Below, piece after piece: positions 29,089 to 36,329 of a stretch of 64,000 nt of DNA; position 1 is the first letter of the stretch; the number at the start of each line of letters is the position of its first letter. The DNA is taken from NCBI GenBank assembly GCA_963809205.1, contig CAWEIS010000025.1, positions 434,001 to 498,000 of the forward strand, given 5' to 3'. Under the pieces are notes generated by a model that ran no database searches, had not been told where the DNA came from, and saw only the letters and a program-made list of their open reading frames with translations. The translations under genes were made by a program, and so were the position numbers. Source of the stretch: DATLLN01 sp963809205. Lineage in GTDB: Bacteria > Actinomycetota > Thermoleophilia > Gaiellales > JAICJC01.

Positions 29089-30315
29089 ATGGCCTCGGCG
29101 ACCACCTGGACGAACTGGGCGGGCAACCAGTCGTGCGCCCCGGCGCGGATCGTGCGGCCCCGCGACGAGCACGAGATCGCGGACGCCGTCCGCTCGGCTG
29201 TGGACGACGGGCTCGGCGTGCGCGTGCTCGGAACGGGCCACTCGTTCTCGCCGGTGATCGGCACCGACGGCGCGCTACTCGATCTCTCGGCGCTGGCCGG
29301 CGTGATGTCCGTCGACGCCGACCGGTCGGCCGTGACGGCGCTGCCAGCGACCACGGTCGGCATGTTCGGCGATCCGCTCTGGGATCTGGGCTTCGCGCTC
29401 CACAACCAGGGGGACATCGCGACCCAGCAGATCGCCGGCGCTGTGGCGACCGGCACCCACGGCTCGGGAGTCGAGCTGGCCGGCCTGTCGGGGATGGTGC
29501 GCGCGATGCGGCTGATCACCGCCGCCGGCGACGTGCTCGACATCGGCGCCGATCAGCCCGATCTGCTGCACGCGGCGCAGGTCGCGATCGGCATGCTCGG
29601 GGTGATCACCCGGATCGAGCTCGAGGTCGTGCCCGCACATCGTCTTGCGGAACGCATCGAGCACATGCCGTACGCCGAGGTGATGGCACGCTGGGACGAG
29701 CTGACCGCGTCGCACCGGCACTTCTCGTTCTTCTGGCTGCCGTCCGAGGAGTCCGCGGCCATGTACGGGCTCGCGACGCCTGCAGGGACAACGCTGACTG
29801 ACACCTGCTACGTCAAGATCTACGACCTCGCCGAGTCCGACCGGCCAGACGAGGAGACGCCCGGCAGGAGGGTCGACCGCAGCTACCGGATCTACCCGAT
29901 GGAGTTCGAGCCGAACTTCCACGAGCTCGAGTACTTCGTGCCGCTCGACCGCGCCGTGGACGCCGTCGCCGCGATGCGCGAGCTGATGCTCGGCAGCCTG
30001 CCCGACTCCGTGTTCCCGATGGAGGTGCGGACGACCGCGGCGGACGAGGCGTACCTCTCGCCCGCCTACGGCTCGGCGACCGTCGTGATCTCGGTGTCAG
30101 GGGTGCCGGGAACAGCCTACGAGCCGTATCTGCGGGCGGTCGACGAGACGCTCCGCCCGTTCTCGCCGCGCGTGCACTGGGGCAAGCTCCACTTCCTGAC
30201 GCGCAACCAGCTGCTGGAGCGCTATCCGGCGGCCGGCGACTTCATCGAGACACGCCGGCGGATCGATCCCGGCGGCGTGTTCCTGAACGATCATCTGCGC
30301 CCGCTCTTCGCCTGA
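29089..30315 (+). CDS. FAD-linked D-arabinono-1,4-lactone/L-gulonolactone-type oxidase
   Basis: 408 residues of the ALO family. The PCMH FAD site reads VRVLGTGHSFSPVIGTDGA, with the covalent-FAD His in TGHSFS. TGTHGSGVELAGLSGMV is the second flavin loop. The C-terminal ALO domain ends VHWGKLHFL and RIDPGGVFLNDHLRPLF. Such enzymes oxidise sugar lactones or alditols with oxygen. The pattern also fits alditol oxidases, so the substrate is open. Confidence 0.85.
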   Translation: MASATTWTNWAGNQSCAPARIVRPRDEHEIADAVRSAVDDGLGVRVLGTGHSFSPVIGTDGALLDLSALAGVMSVDADRSAVTALPATTVGMFGDPLWDLGFALHNQGDIATQQIAGAVATGTHGSGVELAGLSGMVRAMRLITAAGDVLDIGADQPDLLHAAQVAIGMLGVITRIELEVVPAHRLAERIEHMPYAEVMARWDELTASHRHFSFFWLPSEESAAMYGLATPAGTTLTDTCYVKIYDLAESDRPDEETPGRRVDRSYRIYPMEFEPNFHELEYFVPLDRAVDAVAAMRELMLGSLPDSVFPMEVRTTAADEAYLSPAYGSATVVISVSGVPGTAYEPYLRAVDETLRPFSPRVHWGKLHFLTRNQLLERYPAAGDFIETRRRIDPGGVFLNDHLRPLFA

Positions 30316-30318
30316 CCG

Positions 30319-30420
30319 TCAGAGCACGCGGACGAGCAGAAGGACGATCAGGACGACCAGGATCAGCCCGACGATGCCGATGCCGGTGCCGAGTGCGAGA
30401 AGAGGAATGGTTGCAAGCAT
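30319..30420 (-). CDS. Small hydrophobic single-span protein
   Basis: 33 codons from ATG 30420 to the TGA at 30319, almost wholly one hydrophobic helix (IGIVGLILVVLIVLLLV) after a short MLATIPLLALG head. It is convergent with the oxidase gene four bases away. No ribosome site is obvious. Tiny membrane proteins of this kind are common in actinobacteria but function is unknown. Confidence 0.4.
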   Translation of the reverse strand: MLATIPLLALGTGIGIVGLILVVLIVLLLVRVL

Positions 30421-30480
30421 GGCGCCGGCCGTACCCGCATGCGCCGCGTTGCAAACGGCCGCATCGTATTCTCCGATGCC

Positions 30481-30978
30481 ATGCCCGCCGCCGTCCGTCG
30501 CGCCCGTACGTCCGACGTTCGCCAGATCCAGCGCCTCGTCCAGGGCTACGTCGATCAGGGCATTCTGCTGGGCAAGCAGCTGGTCACCCTGTTCGAGGAC
30601 GTACCCGACTTCGTCGTTGCCGAGCTGGACGGCAGGGTTGTCGGCTGCGGCGCCGTCCATGTGATGTGGGAGGACCTCGCCGAGATCCGCACCGTGGCCG
30701 TCGAGCCGGGGGCGCGCGGCCAGGGTATCGGTGACCTGGTGGTCTCCCGGCTGGTGGAGCACGCCCGCGAGCTCGGCGTCCGCCGCGTGTTCGTGCTGAC
30801 GTTCGAGGTGCGGTTCTTCGGCCGCCACGGGTTCCACGAGATCGACGGCACCCCCGTGCAGCCCGAGGTGTACGACGAGCTCCGCCGGTCATACGACGAG
30901 GGCGTCGCCGAGTTCCTCGACCTGCCCCGGGTCAAGCCCGACACGCTGGGCAACAGCCGCATGCTGCTCGAGCTGTAG
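30481..30978 (+). CDS. argA: Amino-acid N-acetyltransferase (actinobacterial ArgA type)
   Basis: The 165-residue GNAT protein closely follows the mycobacterial short ArgA that makes N-acetylglutamate in arginine synthesis: RRARTSDVRQIQRLVQGYVD, LEDVP-type strand, VVGCGAVHVMWEDLAEIRTV, acetyl-CoA loop GARGQGIGDLVVSRL, RRVFVLTFEVRFFGRHGF and VKPDTLGNSRMLLEL. ATG 30481 gives the usual N-terminus; ATG-like starts upstream at 30439 add a basic 14-residue extension. Confidence 0.88.
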   Translation: MPAAVRRARTSDVRQIQRLVQGYVDQGILLGKQLVTLFEDVPDFVVAELDGRVVGCGAVHVMWEDLAEIRTVAVEPGARGQGIGDLVVSRLVEHARELGVRRVFVLTFEVRFFGRHGFHEIDGTPVQPEVYDELRRSYDEGVAEFLDLPRVKPDTLGNSRMLLEL

Positions 30979-30986
30979 CGCTACCG

Positions 30987-31388
30987 CTACTCCGGCGTCG
31001 GCGTCATGCCGTACACGAAGAACGCCGGCTCGTCACCGATGTTCTTCAGGTGGTACGTCCATCCGGGCGCGAGGTACACGCTGTCGTCGGGGCCGACGTC
31101 GAAGTGCCCCTCGTCCCAGGTCAGGCGCAGGCGGCCGCGGATGATGAAGTAGGTCTCGTCGACCGGGCCGTACCAGTGGTCGTCCTCCGCCATGTCGTTG
31201 GCATCCCGCGACGACCACCAGTTGGTCTCCTCGCCGGGGTCGAGCCAGCTTGCGCCCAGCAGCAGGTTCGAGCCGCAGCGCTTGCGGGTGACGATGCGGG
31301 CGATCCGCACCCTCGTCACCGCCTGCTCGGCCGGAATCACCGGCACGTCCTCGAGCGGGATCACCATCGGCTTCGGTCCATCGGTCAT
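30987..31388 (-). CDS. Cupin-domain protein
   Basis: 133 residues forming a single cupin barrel. Metal-site region ETNWWSSRDAND...DDHWYGPVDETYFIIRG provides His and Glu positions, and the second motif is PGWTYHLKNIGDEP. ATG 31388 is preceded by a strong GAGGAGG site. It may be an isomerase, dioxygenase or sensor; the sequence gives no further clue. It is divergent from the amine oxidase. Confidence 0.75.
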   Translation of the reverse strand: MTDGPKPMVIPLEDVPVIPAEQAVTRVRIARIVTRKRCGSNLLLGASWLDPGEETNWWSSRDANDMAEDDHWYGPVDETYFIIRGRLRLTWDEGHFDVGPDDSVYLAPGWTYHLKNIGDEPAFFVYGMTPTPE

Positions 31389-31417
31389 TCGGGCACCTCC
31401 TCGTGGACGGGGCACGG

Positions 31418-31423
31418 TAGCCT
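31418..31423 (+). promoter_or_regulatory. TANNNT -10 box (TAGCCT), decides the start at GTG 31433
   Basis: TAGCCT lies 9 bases before GTG 31433 but only 3 bases before ATG 31427; the leaderless spacing favours the GTG. Confidence 0.45.
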
Positions 31424-31432
31424 CTCATGCAC

Positions 31433-32677
31433 GTGGCGAGGGTGATCGTGATCGGCGCGGGGTTCGCCGGCCTGCGGGCCGCGCGCGACCTCGCCGAGGC
31501 GGGCGTCGAGGTGACGCTGCTTGAGGCCCGCGACCGCGTCGGCGGCCGCACCTGGACGCGGCCGTTCGCCGGCGACGGCCCGCCGGTGGAGATCGGCGGA
31601 TCGTGGTTCACGGCGGAGCATGAGCTCGCGCCGGCCGAGCTCGCCCGCTACGGCATCGACGTGCGCACCTGGGGTGCGCCGAGCGTCTGCCGCTGGCGCA
31701 CCGGCGGCGTCCTGCGCGACTCGCTGCCCGTGCCGTTCGAGCAGCTCGGCGAGCTCGACCGCGCGCTGGCAACCCTCACCGCCGATGCGGCGGCCGGCAC
31801 CGCCGGCGGGGAGTCCTTCGCCGCCTACCTGTCCAGGCTCGGCCTGCCCGCCGAGGTGATCGAGTTCGTGTCCGCGTGGTGGGTGATGATCGGCGGCACC
31901 GCGCCGGACCGTGGCGCAGTGATCGACGCGCTCGCGGTGATCCGCTCCCACGGGGGCGTGACCGGGCTCCTGACCGCGCTCCGCCACTCGCCCGTGCAGG
32001 GCTGGTCGGCGCTGTCCGCGGCGATGGCGGCGACGCCCGGTGTGCAGCTGCGCACCGGCACGCCGGCGGCGGCTCTCCGTCAGGATGCTGCCGGGGTCGA
32101 TGTTGTCACCGGCAGCGGCGACGTCGTCCGCGGTGATCTGGCGATCGTCGCCCTGCCCGTCAACCTGCTCCCGCACCTGTCGTTCGATCCTCCGTTGCCT
32201 GCACAGACTGCCGCTGCGGGCGGCACGAACGCCGGTAGGGCGATCAAGCTCTGGGTGCGCGCACGCGGCGCGCCTCAGGGTGCGCTGGCGGCCGGCCTGG
32301 GGGAGGGCATCCACTGGATGATCGGCGACCGCGAGCTGGACGGCGATGTGCTGATGCTGGGGTTCGGCTATCAGGATCCCGCGTTCGACCCCGCGGAGCG
32401 CGAGCACACCGAGCGGGCGCTGCACGCGTTCTTCCCCGAGGCGCAGCTGGTTGCCTGGGACTGGCACGACTGGAACGGCGATCCGTGGGCCCGCGGGACG
32501 TGGGCGACCGCCTCGGTCGGCGCGCCCGACCTGCTCACACCCGAGCGCTTCCGGCCGCACGGCCGGGTCGCGTTCGCGACGTCGGACGTCGCCTCGGCCG
32601 AGCCCGGCTGGATCGAGGGCGCCCTGGTGTCCGGCGCCGAGGCGGTGGTCTGGGCCTCCGCCTTCGCCGAGGGTTGA
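31433..32677 (+). CDS. Flavin-containing amine oxidase family protein
   Basis: About 414 residues. The N-terminal Rossmann FAD motif VIVIGAGFAGLRAARDLAEA, LLEARDRVGGRTWTRPF and EIGGSWF are the monoamine-oxidase signature. The C-terminal FAD contact region has GRVAFATSDVASAEPGWIEG then AEAVVWA. It oxidises an amine or a related hydride donor. The downstream csbD promoter begins inside its stop region. Confidence 0.88.
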   Translation: MARVIVIGAGFAGLRAARDLAEAGVEVTLLEARDRVGGRTWTRPFAGDGPPVEIGGSWFTAEHELAPAELARYGIDVRTWGAPSVCRWRTGGVLRDSLPVPFEQLGELDRALATLTADAAAGTAGGESFAAYLSRLGLPAEVIEFVSAWWVMIGGTAPDRGAVIDALAVIRSHGGVTGLLTALRHSPVQGWSALSAAMAATPGVQLRTGTPAAALRQDAAGVDVVTGSGDVVRGDLAIVALPVNLLPHLSFDPPLPAQTAAAGGTNAGRAIKLWVRARGAPQGALAAGLGEGIHWMIGDRELDGDVLMLGFGYQDPAFDPAEREHTERALHAFFPEAQLVAWDWHDWNGDPWARGTWATASVGAPDLLTPERFRPHGRVAFATSDVASAEPGWIEGALVSGAEAVVWASAFAEG

Positions 32678-32697
32678 CGCCGGCCGGGGCGGGGTAC
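32673..32697 (+). promoter_or_regulatory. SigB/SigF-like promoter of csbD
   Basis: GTTG (32673-32676), a 15-base spacer and GGGTAC (32692-32697) resemble the SigB/SigF consensus GTTT-N15-16-GGGTA, one mismatch in -35. CsbD genes are classic general-stress sigma targets, and the sigma gene lies 2.5 kb downstream. Confidence 0.5.
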
Positions 32698-32735
32698 CGC
32701 CTCGCGCACACGGAACCCGAAGTGAAGGAGTGGAC

Positions 32736-32897
32736 ATGGGCGAGAAGACCGACCAGATCAAGGGCAAGGCCAAGGAGCAGGCCGGCCGCGCGACCGACGA
32801 CAAGAGCCTCGAGCGCGAGGGCGAGATGGATCAGGCGGAGGGCAAGCTCAAGGAGGGCGCCCGTAAGGTCGAAGAGGGTGTCCGCAAGGCTCTCTAG
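32736..32897 (+). CDS. csbD: CsbD-family stress protein
   Basis: 53 residues, highly charged: MGEKTDQIKGKAKEQAGRAT followed by LEREGEMDQAEGKLKEGARK. This is the CsbD/YjbJ pattern of small general-stress proteins that are abundant under SigB-type control; molecular function is unknown. ATG 32736 follows a GAAGGAG ribosome site. A SigB-like promoter lies 40 bases upstream and a strong hairpin 34 bases downstream. Confidence 0.9.
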   Translation: MGEKTDQIKGKAKEQAGRATDDKSLEREGEMDQAEGKLKEGARKVEEGVRKAL

Positions 32898-32930
32898 GTC
32901 GATTGCGCACAGTGCTTGTTGTTTGCGTCT

Positions 32931-32963
32931 CGTCATCGCCGGGCAGTCCACCCGGCGATGACG
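32931..32963 (+). terminator. 13-bp perfect hairpin after csbD, overlapping the next start codon
   Basis: CGTCATCGCCGGG (32931-32943) pairs perfectly with CCCGGCGATGACG (32951-32963) around a 7-base loop and is followed by CATTTTGG. It fits an intrinsic terminator for csbD, but its right arm includes the ATG (32958) of the next small gene, so it could also control that gene's translation. Confidence 0.55.
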
Positions 32964-33164
32964 CATTTTGGAGACAATTCGCACCGGCTCAGTGCGAGCG
33001 AATCGGCACAGCGGTGGATCGCGACGATCGTTGTCGTTGCGGTCGTCGTCGCGGGCGTGATCGGAGCGCTCGTGTTCGGGTGGGTCGGCGTGGCGATCGC
33101 CGTCCCGGTCGGGCTGGTGCTCGTGCTGCTGCTGGGGTCGGTCATTGGCACGGCAGCGGAGTGA
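32958..33164 (+). CDS. Small two-span membrane protein
   Basis: 68 residues from ATG 32958. A short hydrophilic head is followed by two hydrophobic helices (WIATIVVVAVVVAGVIGALV and GVAIAVPVGLVLVLLLGSVI). The ATG is buried in a 13-bp hairpin; a TTG at 32916 is an alternative start on the other side of the hairpin. It lies between csbD and the anti-sigma module, suggesting membership of the stress region. Function unknown. Confidence 0.5.
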   Translation: MTHFGDNSHRLSASESAQRWIATIVVVAVVVAGVIGALVFGWVGVAIAVPVGLVLVLLLGSVIGTAAE

Positions 33165-33219
33165 CACGCTCGAGCGGCGTTCATGCATGAGACCCCGCCG
33201 ACTAGGGTATCCAGAGCCG

Positions 33220-33618
33220 ATGGTGAGTCCCTGTGAGATGACGCTGCGTCTGGCGGCAACCGTGGAGTCAGTACGGGCGGCGCGCCACGCGGTCGACGCA
33301 ATCGATCAGCTCCACGATTACGACGAGGCGGCGTTCAACACACGGCTACTCGTCACGGAGCTGGTCGGGAACAGCGTCCGTCACGCGGGGCTTGCGCCGG
33401 CGGACATCATCACGATCGACCTCGAGGTTCGTCCGGGCACGGTGCGCGTCGAGGTGCGCGACCCAGGGCCCGGCTTCAGCCGGCCGGCATTCGACGACCA
33501 GCCGCCGCTTGGCACGTCCGGCCGCGGGCTGTACCTGGTCGACGCGCTCGCCGACCGCTGGGGCGTCAGCCGGACGCCCGGCGGCGAGGCGCGGGTCTGG
33601 TTCGAGATCGACATTTAG
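33220..33618 (+). CDS. RsbW-like anti-sigma factor / serine kinase
   Basis: 132 residues, GHKL ATP-binding fold (HATPase_c_2): N-box ELVGNSVRHA, G1 box DPGPGFSRP, and G2 box GTSGRGLYLVDALADRWGV. Such proteins hold a SigB-type sigma factor inactive and phosphorylate STAS antagonists. The module continues with three STAS genes, a second kinase-like gene and the sigma gene at 35183. Which kinase binds which partner is not determinable from sequence. Confidence 0.88.
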   Translation: MVSPCEMTLRLAATVESVRAARHAVDAIDQLHDYDEAAFNTRLLVTELVGNSVRHAGLAPADIITIDLEVRPGTVRVEVRDPGPGFSRPAFDDQPPLGTSGRGLYLVDALADRWGVSRTPGGEARVWFEIDI

Positions 33619-33625
33619 CCGCTTC

Positions 33626-33970
33626 TCAGGGGATGACGTGGACGGTGCGGCTGATCATCGTCATGTCGAGCACGCGCCGGATCGCCGGTGACGTGCACAG
33701 CAGCTCGAGACGGCCTCCGCGTCCCGTCATCCGCTGAGCGCAGCTGAGGATGACGCCGAGGGCGGTCGAGTCCAGGAATGCGACGTCACTGGCGTCCAGC
33801 CGGACGACGTCCACCGGCTTCGCCTCGGCCTCGTCGAGCGCCCGGCGCAGAGCGTCCGCCGATCCGATGTCGAGCTCGCCGTGTACTCGCACGACAACCA
33901 GCCGCTCCTCGAGCTGCTCCTGCTCGAACTCGGGCTGGTCGCCTGCCGGTGGGTTGTCAGGTTGGGTCAT
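33626..33970 (-). CDS. STAS-domain anti-sigma factor antagonist
   Basis: 114 residues from ATG 33970, with an acidic Gln/Glu-rich N-terminal tail and a STAS fold. The phosphorylatable Ser is in SDVAFLDSTALGVILS. The start is set at 33970 because a SigB/SigF-like promoter ends at 33983, 12 bases upstream; GTG 33982 would leave no room for a transcript start. It releases the sigma factor when dephosphorylated, by known partner switching. Confidence 0.88.
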   Translation of the reverse strand: MTQPDNPPAGDQPEFEQEQLEERLVVVRVHGELDIGSADALRRALDEAEAKPVDVVRLDASDVAFLDSTALGVILSCAQRMTGRGGRLELLCTSPAIRRVLDMTMISRTVHVIP

Positions 33971-33982
33971 CTGATTCGTCAC

Positions 33983-34008
33983 GTACCCGCGGTCACGGGT
34001 GAGAAAAC
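33983..34008 (-). promoter_or_regulatory. SigB/SigF-type promoter (GTTT-N16-GGGTAC)
   Basis: On the minus strand GTTT (34008-34005), 16 bases, then GGGTAC (33988-33983), directed at the STAS gene. Spacing is identical to the promoter before the sigma gene at 35147-35172. Confidence 0.6.
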
Positions 34009-34016
34009 GGATCGAC

Positions 34017-34022
34017 TATGCT
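34017..34022 (+). promoter_or_regulatory. TANNNT -10 box (TATGCT), leaderless start
   Basis: TATGCT lies 8 bases before GTG 34031 and is back to back with the SigB-like promoter of the opposite gene. Confidence 0.5.
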
Positions 34023-34030
34023 GGATCGCG

Positions 34031-34393
34031 GTGACATCTGCAAGCCCCATTGATCTCGAGCGCGACGGCGAGGTCACGGTTGTGGTCATGCGAGGCGAGC
34101 ACGACCTGTCGACTGCGGACGCGCTCCGAGAGACGCTTGACGAGGTTCGCGACCAGCGAAGTCCCTTCGTCGTCGACCTGACCGAGACGACCTTCATCGA
34201 TTCCGCGGTGCTCAGCGTCCTGATCGCGGAGCACGATCGCGCCGCGGCGGCCGGAACCGCCGTCGGGTTCGCCGTGGGGGAGGGCGCGGGGCACGCGGTC
34301 CGCCGGATCGTGGATCTCACCGGTCTGTCCTCTGTGCTCCCCATCGCGGATAGCCGCGCTGCGGCCATGCAGGCGATCCGCGGATCGGGGTAG
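34031..34393 (+). CDS. STAS-domain anti-sigma factor antagonist
   Basis: 120 residues with the STAS motif TETTFIDSAVLSVLIAEHDR carrying the regulatory Ser, and GEGAGHAVRRIVDLTGL at the end. GTG 34031 is chosen from the TATGCT box 8 bases upstream. It runs divergently from another STAS gene and convergently with an RsbW-like kinase, so it is an independent input to the partner-switch. Confidence 0.88.
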   Translation: MTSASPIDLERDGEVTVVVMRGEHDLSTADALRETLDEVRDQRSPFVVDLTETTFIDSAVLSVLIAEHDRAAAAGTAVGFAVGEGAGHAVRRIVDLTGLSSVLPIADSRAAAMQAIRGSG

Positions 34394-34405
34394 GCCGATG
34401 CGCGG

Positions 34406-34804
34406 TCAGGCGGGTAGCGATTGCGCGAACCGCACGACCGTGCCCGGCCCGTCGGCCCGGGGCGCGACGTCGAGCCGCGAACAGAGCTGCCGGAGCAGCG
34501 GCATGCCGAAGCCGAGGCCGCCGATCGCGGTCTCCGCACCGCGTCCGTGGTCGGAGACGCTGACCTCGAACTCGTCGTCCGACGTCCGGAATGCGATCTC
34601 GACCGTCCCGCCGGCGTCCGGGGTGTGCTCGATCGCACTGGCGCAAGCCTCCGAGAGCACCAGCTTGAGATCGTCCAGCGCTTCGTCGGTCAGCGGCAGG
34701 CCGGCGCCGACGCCCATCAGCACCATCCGGCAGACCGTCAGCATCTCGGCGTCCGCCGGGACGACGAGCTCGGCCACCAAACTGAGATTGTCCGAACGGG
34801 ACAT
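34406..34804 (-). CDS. RsbW-like ATP-binding anti-sigma regulatory protein
   Basis: 132 residues of the HATPase_c_2 family: N-box-like LVLSEACASAIEHTPDAGG, G1 box VSDHGRGAETAIGGLGFGMP, and a C-terminal GTVVRFAQSL. ATG 34804 follows a TACGGT box by 7 bases. It is a second kinase-type regulator in the module, of the sort that phosphorylates STAS proteins. Confidence 0.85.
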   Translation of the reverse strand: MSRSDNLSLVAELVVPADAEMLTVCRMVLMGVGAGLPLTDEALDDLKLVLSEACASAIEHTPDAGGTVEIAFRTSDDEFEVSVSDHGRGAETAIGGLGFGMPLLRQLCSRLDVAPRADGPGTVVRFAQSLPA

Positions 34805-34807
34805 GGC

Positions 34808-35140
34808 ATGAACCGTACCCTGACGCTCCGGCTGATGAACACGCCCGGCCGCGCGGAGATCGCTCGGCAGGCCGTGATCGCCCTCGCGGTGCGGGCGGGC
34901 ATGCCGCCGCTGGCTGCCGACAGGGCCGGATCGAACGTGGGGTCGGTGGTCGCGGCGTGCGACGGCGCCGACCTCTCGATCCTCGCCGAGATCGGCCCGT
35001 CCGGTGCCGATCTGACACTGATCGGCGGCGACGACGGCTGGCGCCGCGAGGCGGTGGCGGCCCTGGACGCGTATGGCGCGCGAACCGACGCCGACGCGGT
35101 GGCGCTGCGCCTCGCGCGAACGCCTCTTCGCCCCGTGTGA
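34808..35140 (+). CDS. Small protein, possibly a degenerate RsbW-like fold
   Basis: 110 residues beginning LTLRLMNTPGRAEIARQAVI, which follows the start of HATPase_c_2 anti-sigma proteins, but the Asn of the N-box and both glycine boxes are missing (SNVGSVVAACDGADL). It would therefore not bind ATP. It sits directly upstream of the sigma gene in the same direction. A binding-only anti-sigma or scaffold role is speculative. The start overlaps the divergent neighbour's 5' region; ATG 34834 is another option. Confidence 0.5.
   Translation: MNRTLTLRLMNTPGRAEIARQAVIALAVRAGMPPLAADRAGSNVGSVVAACDGADLSILAEIGPSGADLTLIGGDDGWRREAVAALDAYGARTDADAVALRLARTPLRPV
34812..34817 (-). promoter_or_regulatory. TANNNT -10 box (TACGGT), leaderless start
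   Basis: On the minus strand TACGGT lies 7 bases before ATG 34804. Confidence 0.4.
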
Positions 35141-35146
35141 GGACGT

Positions 35147-35172
35147 GTTTGCTCCGCTCCGGAGGCGGGTAG
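35147..35172 (+). promoter_or_regulatory. SigB/SigF-type promoter (GTTT-N16-GGGTAG) of the sigma gene
   Basis: GTTT (35147-35150), 16 bases, GGGTAG (35167-35172), ending 10 bases before ATG 35183. It matches the SigB/SigF consensus and implies autoregulation. The TAGCCC at 35170 also sits at leaderless distance. Confidence 0.6.
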
Positions 35173-35182
35173 CCCGGGTTGC

Positions 35183-35923
35183 ATGACCGATTCAACGCGC
35201 ACCCAGACCCCTGCCGGAAAGACCCGCGACCAGCTGATCCTCGAGTACGCGCCGCTTGTGCGGGGGATTGCGCGGCGGTATGTGGGGCGGGGGTTTGGGT
35301 TTGAGGATGTGTGTCAGTCGGGGTATTTGGGGTTGATTCAGGCGGTGGATCGGTTTGATGCTTCGCGTGGTGTGCCGTTGGAGCGGTATGCGGCGCGGAT
35401 GGTTGAGGGTGAGATCATGCATTTGTTTCGGGATCGGGGTTGGAGTGTGCGGGTGCCTCGGTCGTTGCAGGAGTTGTCGCGGCGGGTTGGTCCGGTGGGT
35501 GTGGGGTTGGCGCAGGTGTTGGGGCGTGAGCCGTCGAGTGAGGAGTTGGCGGAGGCTCTTGATGTGAGTGTGGAGTTGGTGTGTGAGGCGTTGGTGGTGC
35601 GGCGGGTGTATGTGGCGGAGTCGTTGTTTGGTCGGGGTGAGGATGGTCAGTGGGGGGTTGAGGTTGGGCCTGCGGGTGGGGTGTTGAGTGAGCTTGATCC
35701 GGGGTTTGTGGGGGTTGAGGATCGGGATCTGGTGGAGCGGGGGTTGCGGCGGTTGCCGGCGCGTGAGCGGCGGTTGTTGGAGTTGCGGTTTGGGGGTGAG
35801 TTGACGCAGTCGGAGATCGCGTCTGAGTTGGGTGTCAGTCAGATGCATGTCAGCCGGTTGTTGCGTGGCGCGTTGGCGAAGCTCCGCGGCGTGATCGACG
35901 CGGACGCCGCAACCGCAGCCTGA
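35183..35923 (+). CDS. SigB/SigF-family RNA polymerase sigma factor with aberrant codon usage
   Basis: 246 residues with regions 2 (YAPLVRGIARRYVGRGFGFED, trimmed: LVRGIARRYVGRGF), 3 (VRVPRSLQEL) and 4 (LTQSEIASELGVSQMHVSRL) of type-III general-stress sigma factors. From about codon 27 to codon 233 nearly every third base is G or T: Phe TTT, Asp GAT, Tyr TAT, Leu TTG, Gly GGG/GGT, with C almost absent at synonymous sites. The first 26 and last ~12 codons have ordinary C-rich usage. Three sample 60-base lines (35281, 35341, 35401) hold 4, 11 and 8 C. The gene is flanked by its anti-sigma and STAS partners, so context is native while the core may be foreign. Confidence 0.9.
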   Translation: MTDSTRTQTPAGKTRDQLILEYAPLVRGIARRYVGRGFGFEDVCQSGYLGLIQAVDRFDASRGVPLERYAARMVEGEIMHLFRDRGWSVRVPRSLQELSRRVGPVGVGLAQVLGREPSSEELAEALDVSVELVCEALVVRRVYVAESLFGRGEDGQWGVEVGPAGGVLSELDPGFVGVEDRDLVERGLRRLPARERRLLELRFGGELTQSEIASELGVSQMHVSRLLRGALAKLRGVIDADAATAA

Positions 35924-36280
35924 GTGACTGCCGAGCCCGCCATCGTGCGGCCGATCGGCGAGTACGACCTATCGCGCGAGCGCGAGCTTGCGCTGGAGTT
36001 GTCGGACGCGATCGGCGCCGGCCGCCCGCTGGTGATCGATCTCAGCCGCACGACCTTCCTGGACTCGACCGTCCTGGGCGTGCTGCTGACCGCCCAGCAG
36101 CGCTGCGACCTGCGCGGCCTGGGCTTCGCGATCGCGCTGCCCGAGGGGTCGGCGCACACGGTCAGGAACGGCCTGCGCCTGCTGGGGATCCACCGCTACG
36201 CGCGCATCTTCAGCACGGTGGACGAGGCCGTCGCCGACGTGGACGAAGGCACCGATGAATCGATTGGATCGGCTTTGTGA
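35924..36280 (+). CDS. STAS-domain anti-sigma factor antagonist
   Basis: 118 residues. The regulatory Ser lies in LSRTTFLDSTVLGVLLTAQQ. GTG 35924 starts immediately after the sigma gene stop, so it is co-translated with the sigma factor. Its codon usage is normal C-rich, contrasting sharply with the sigma gene core. It likely antagonises one of the RsbW-like kinases upstream. Confidence 0.87.
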   Translation: MTAEPAIVRPIGEYDLSRERELALELSDAIGAGRPLVIDLSRTTFLDSTVLGVLLTAQQRCDLRGLGFAIALPEGSAHTVRNGLRLLGIHRYARIFSTVDEAVADVDEGTDESIGSAL

Positions 36281-36329
36281 AGATTTCGAATGGACGTTGC
36301 GCGGCGTCGGGGCCTTCTCGCCCGGAGCC

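Noticed and set aside
33203..33210. GGGTAT before the RsbW-like gene at 33220 as a SigB promoter
   Set aside because: The -10 part matches, but no GTTT-like -35 occurs at 14-17 bases; the nearest GTTC is 22 bases away.
35192..35848. 218-codon minus-strand ORF rich in Pro, His, Thr and Gln
   Set aside because: It is the antisense of the GT-rich sigma gene; the odd composition is the mirror of that gene's codon bias.
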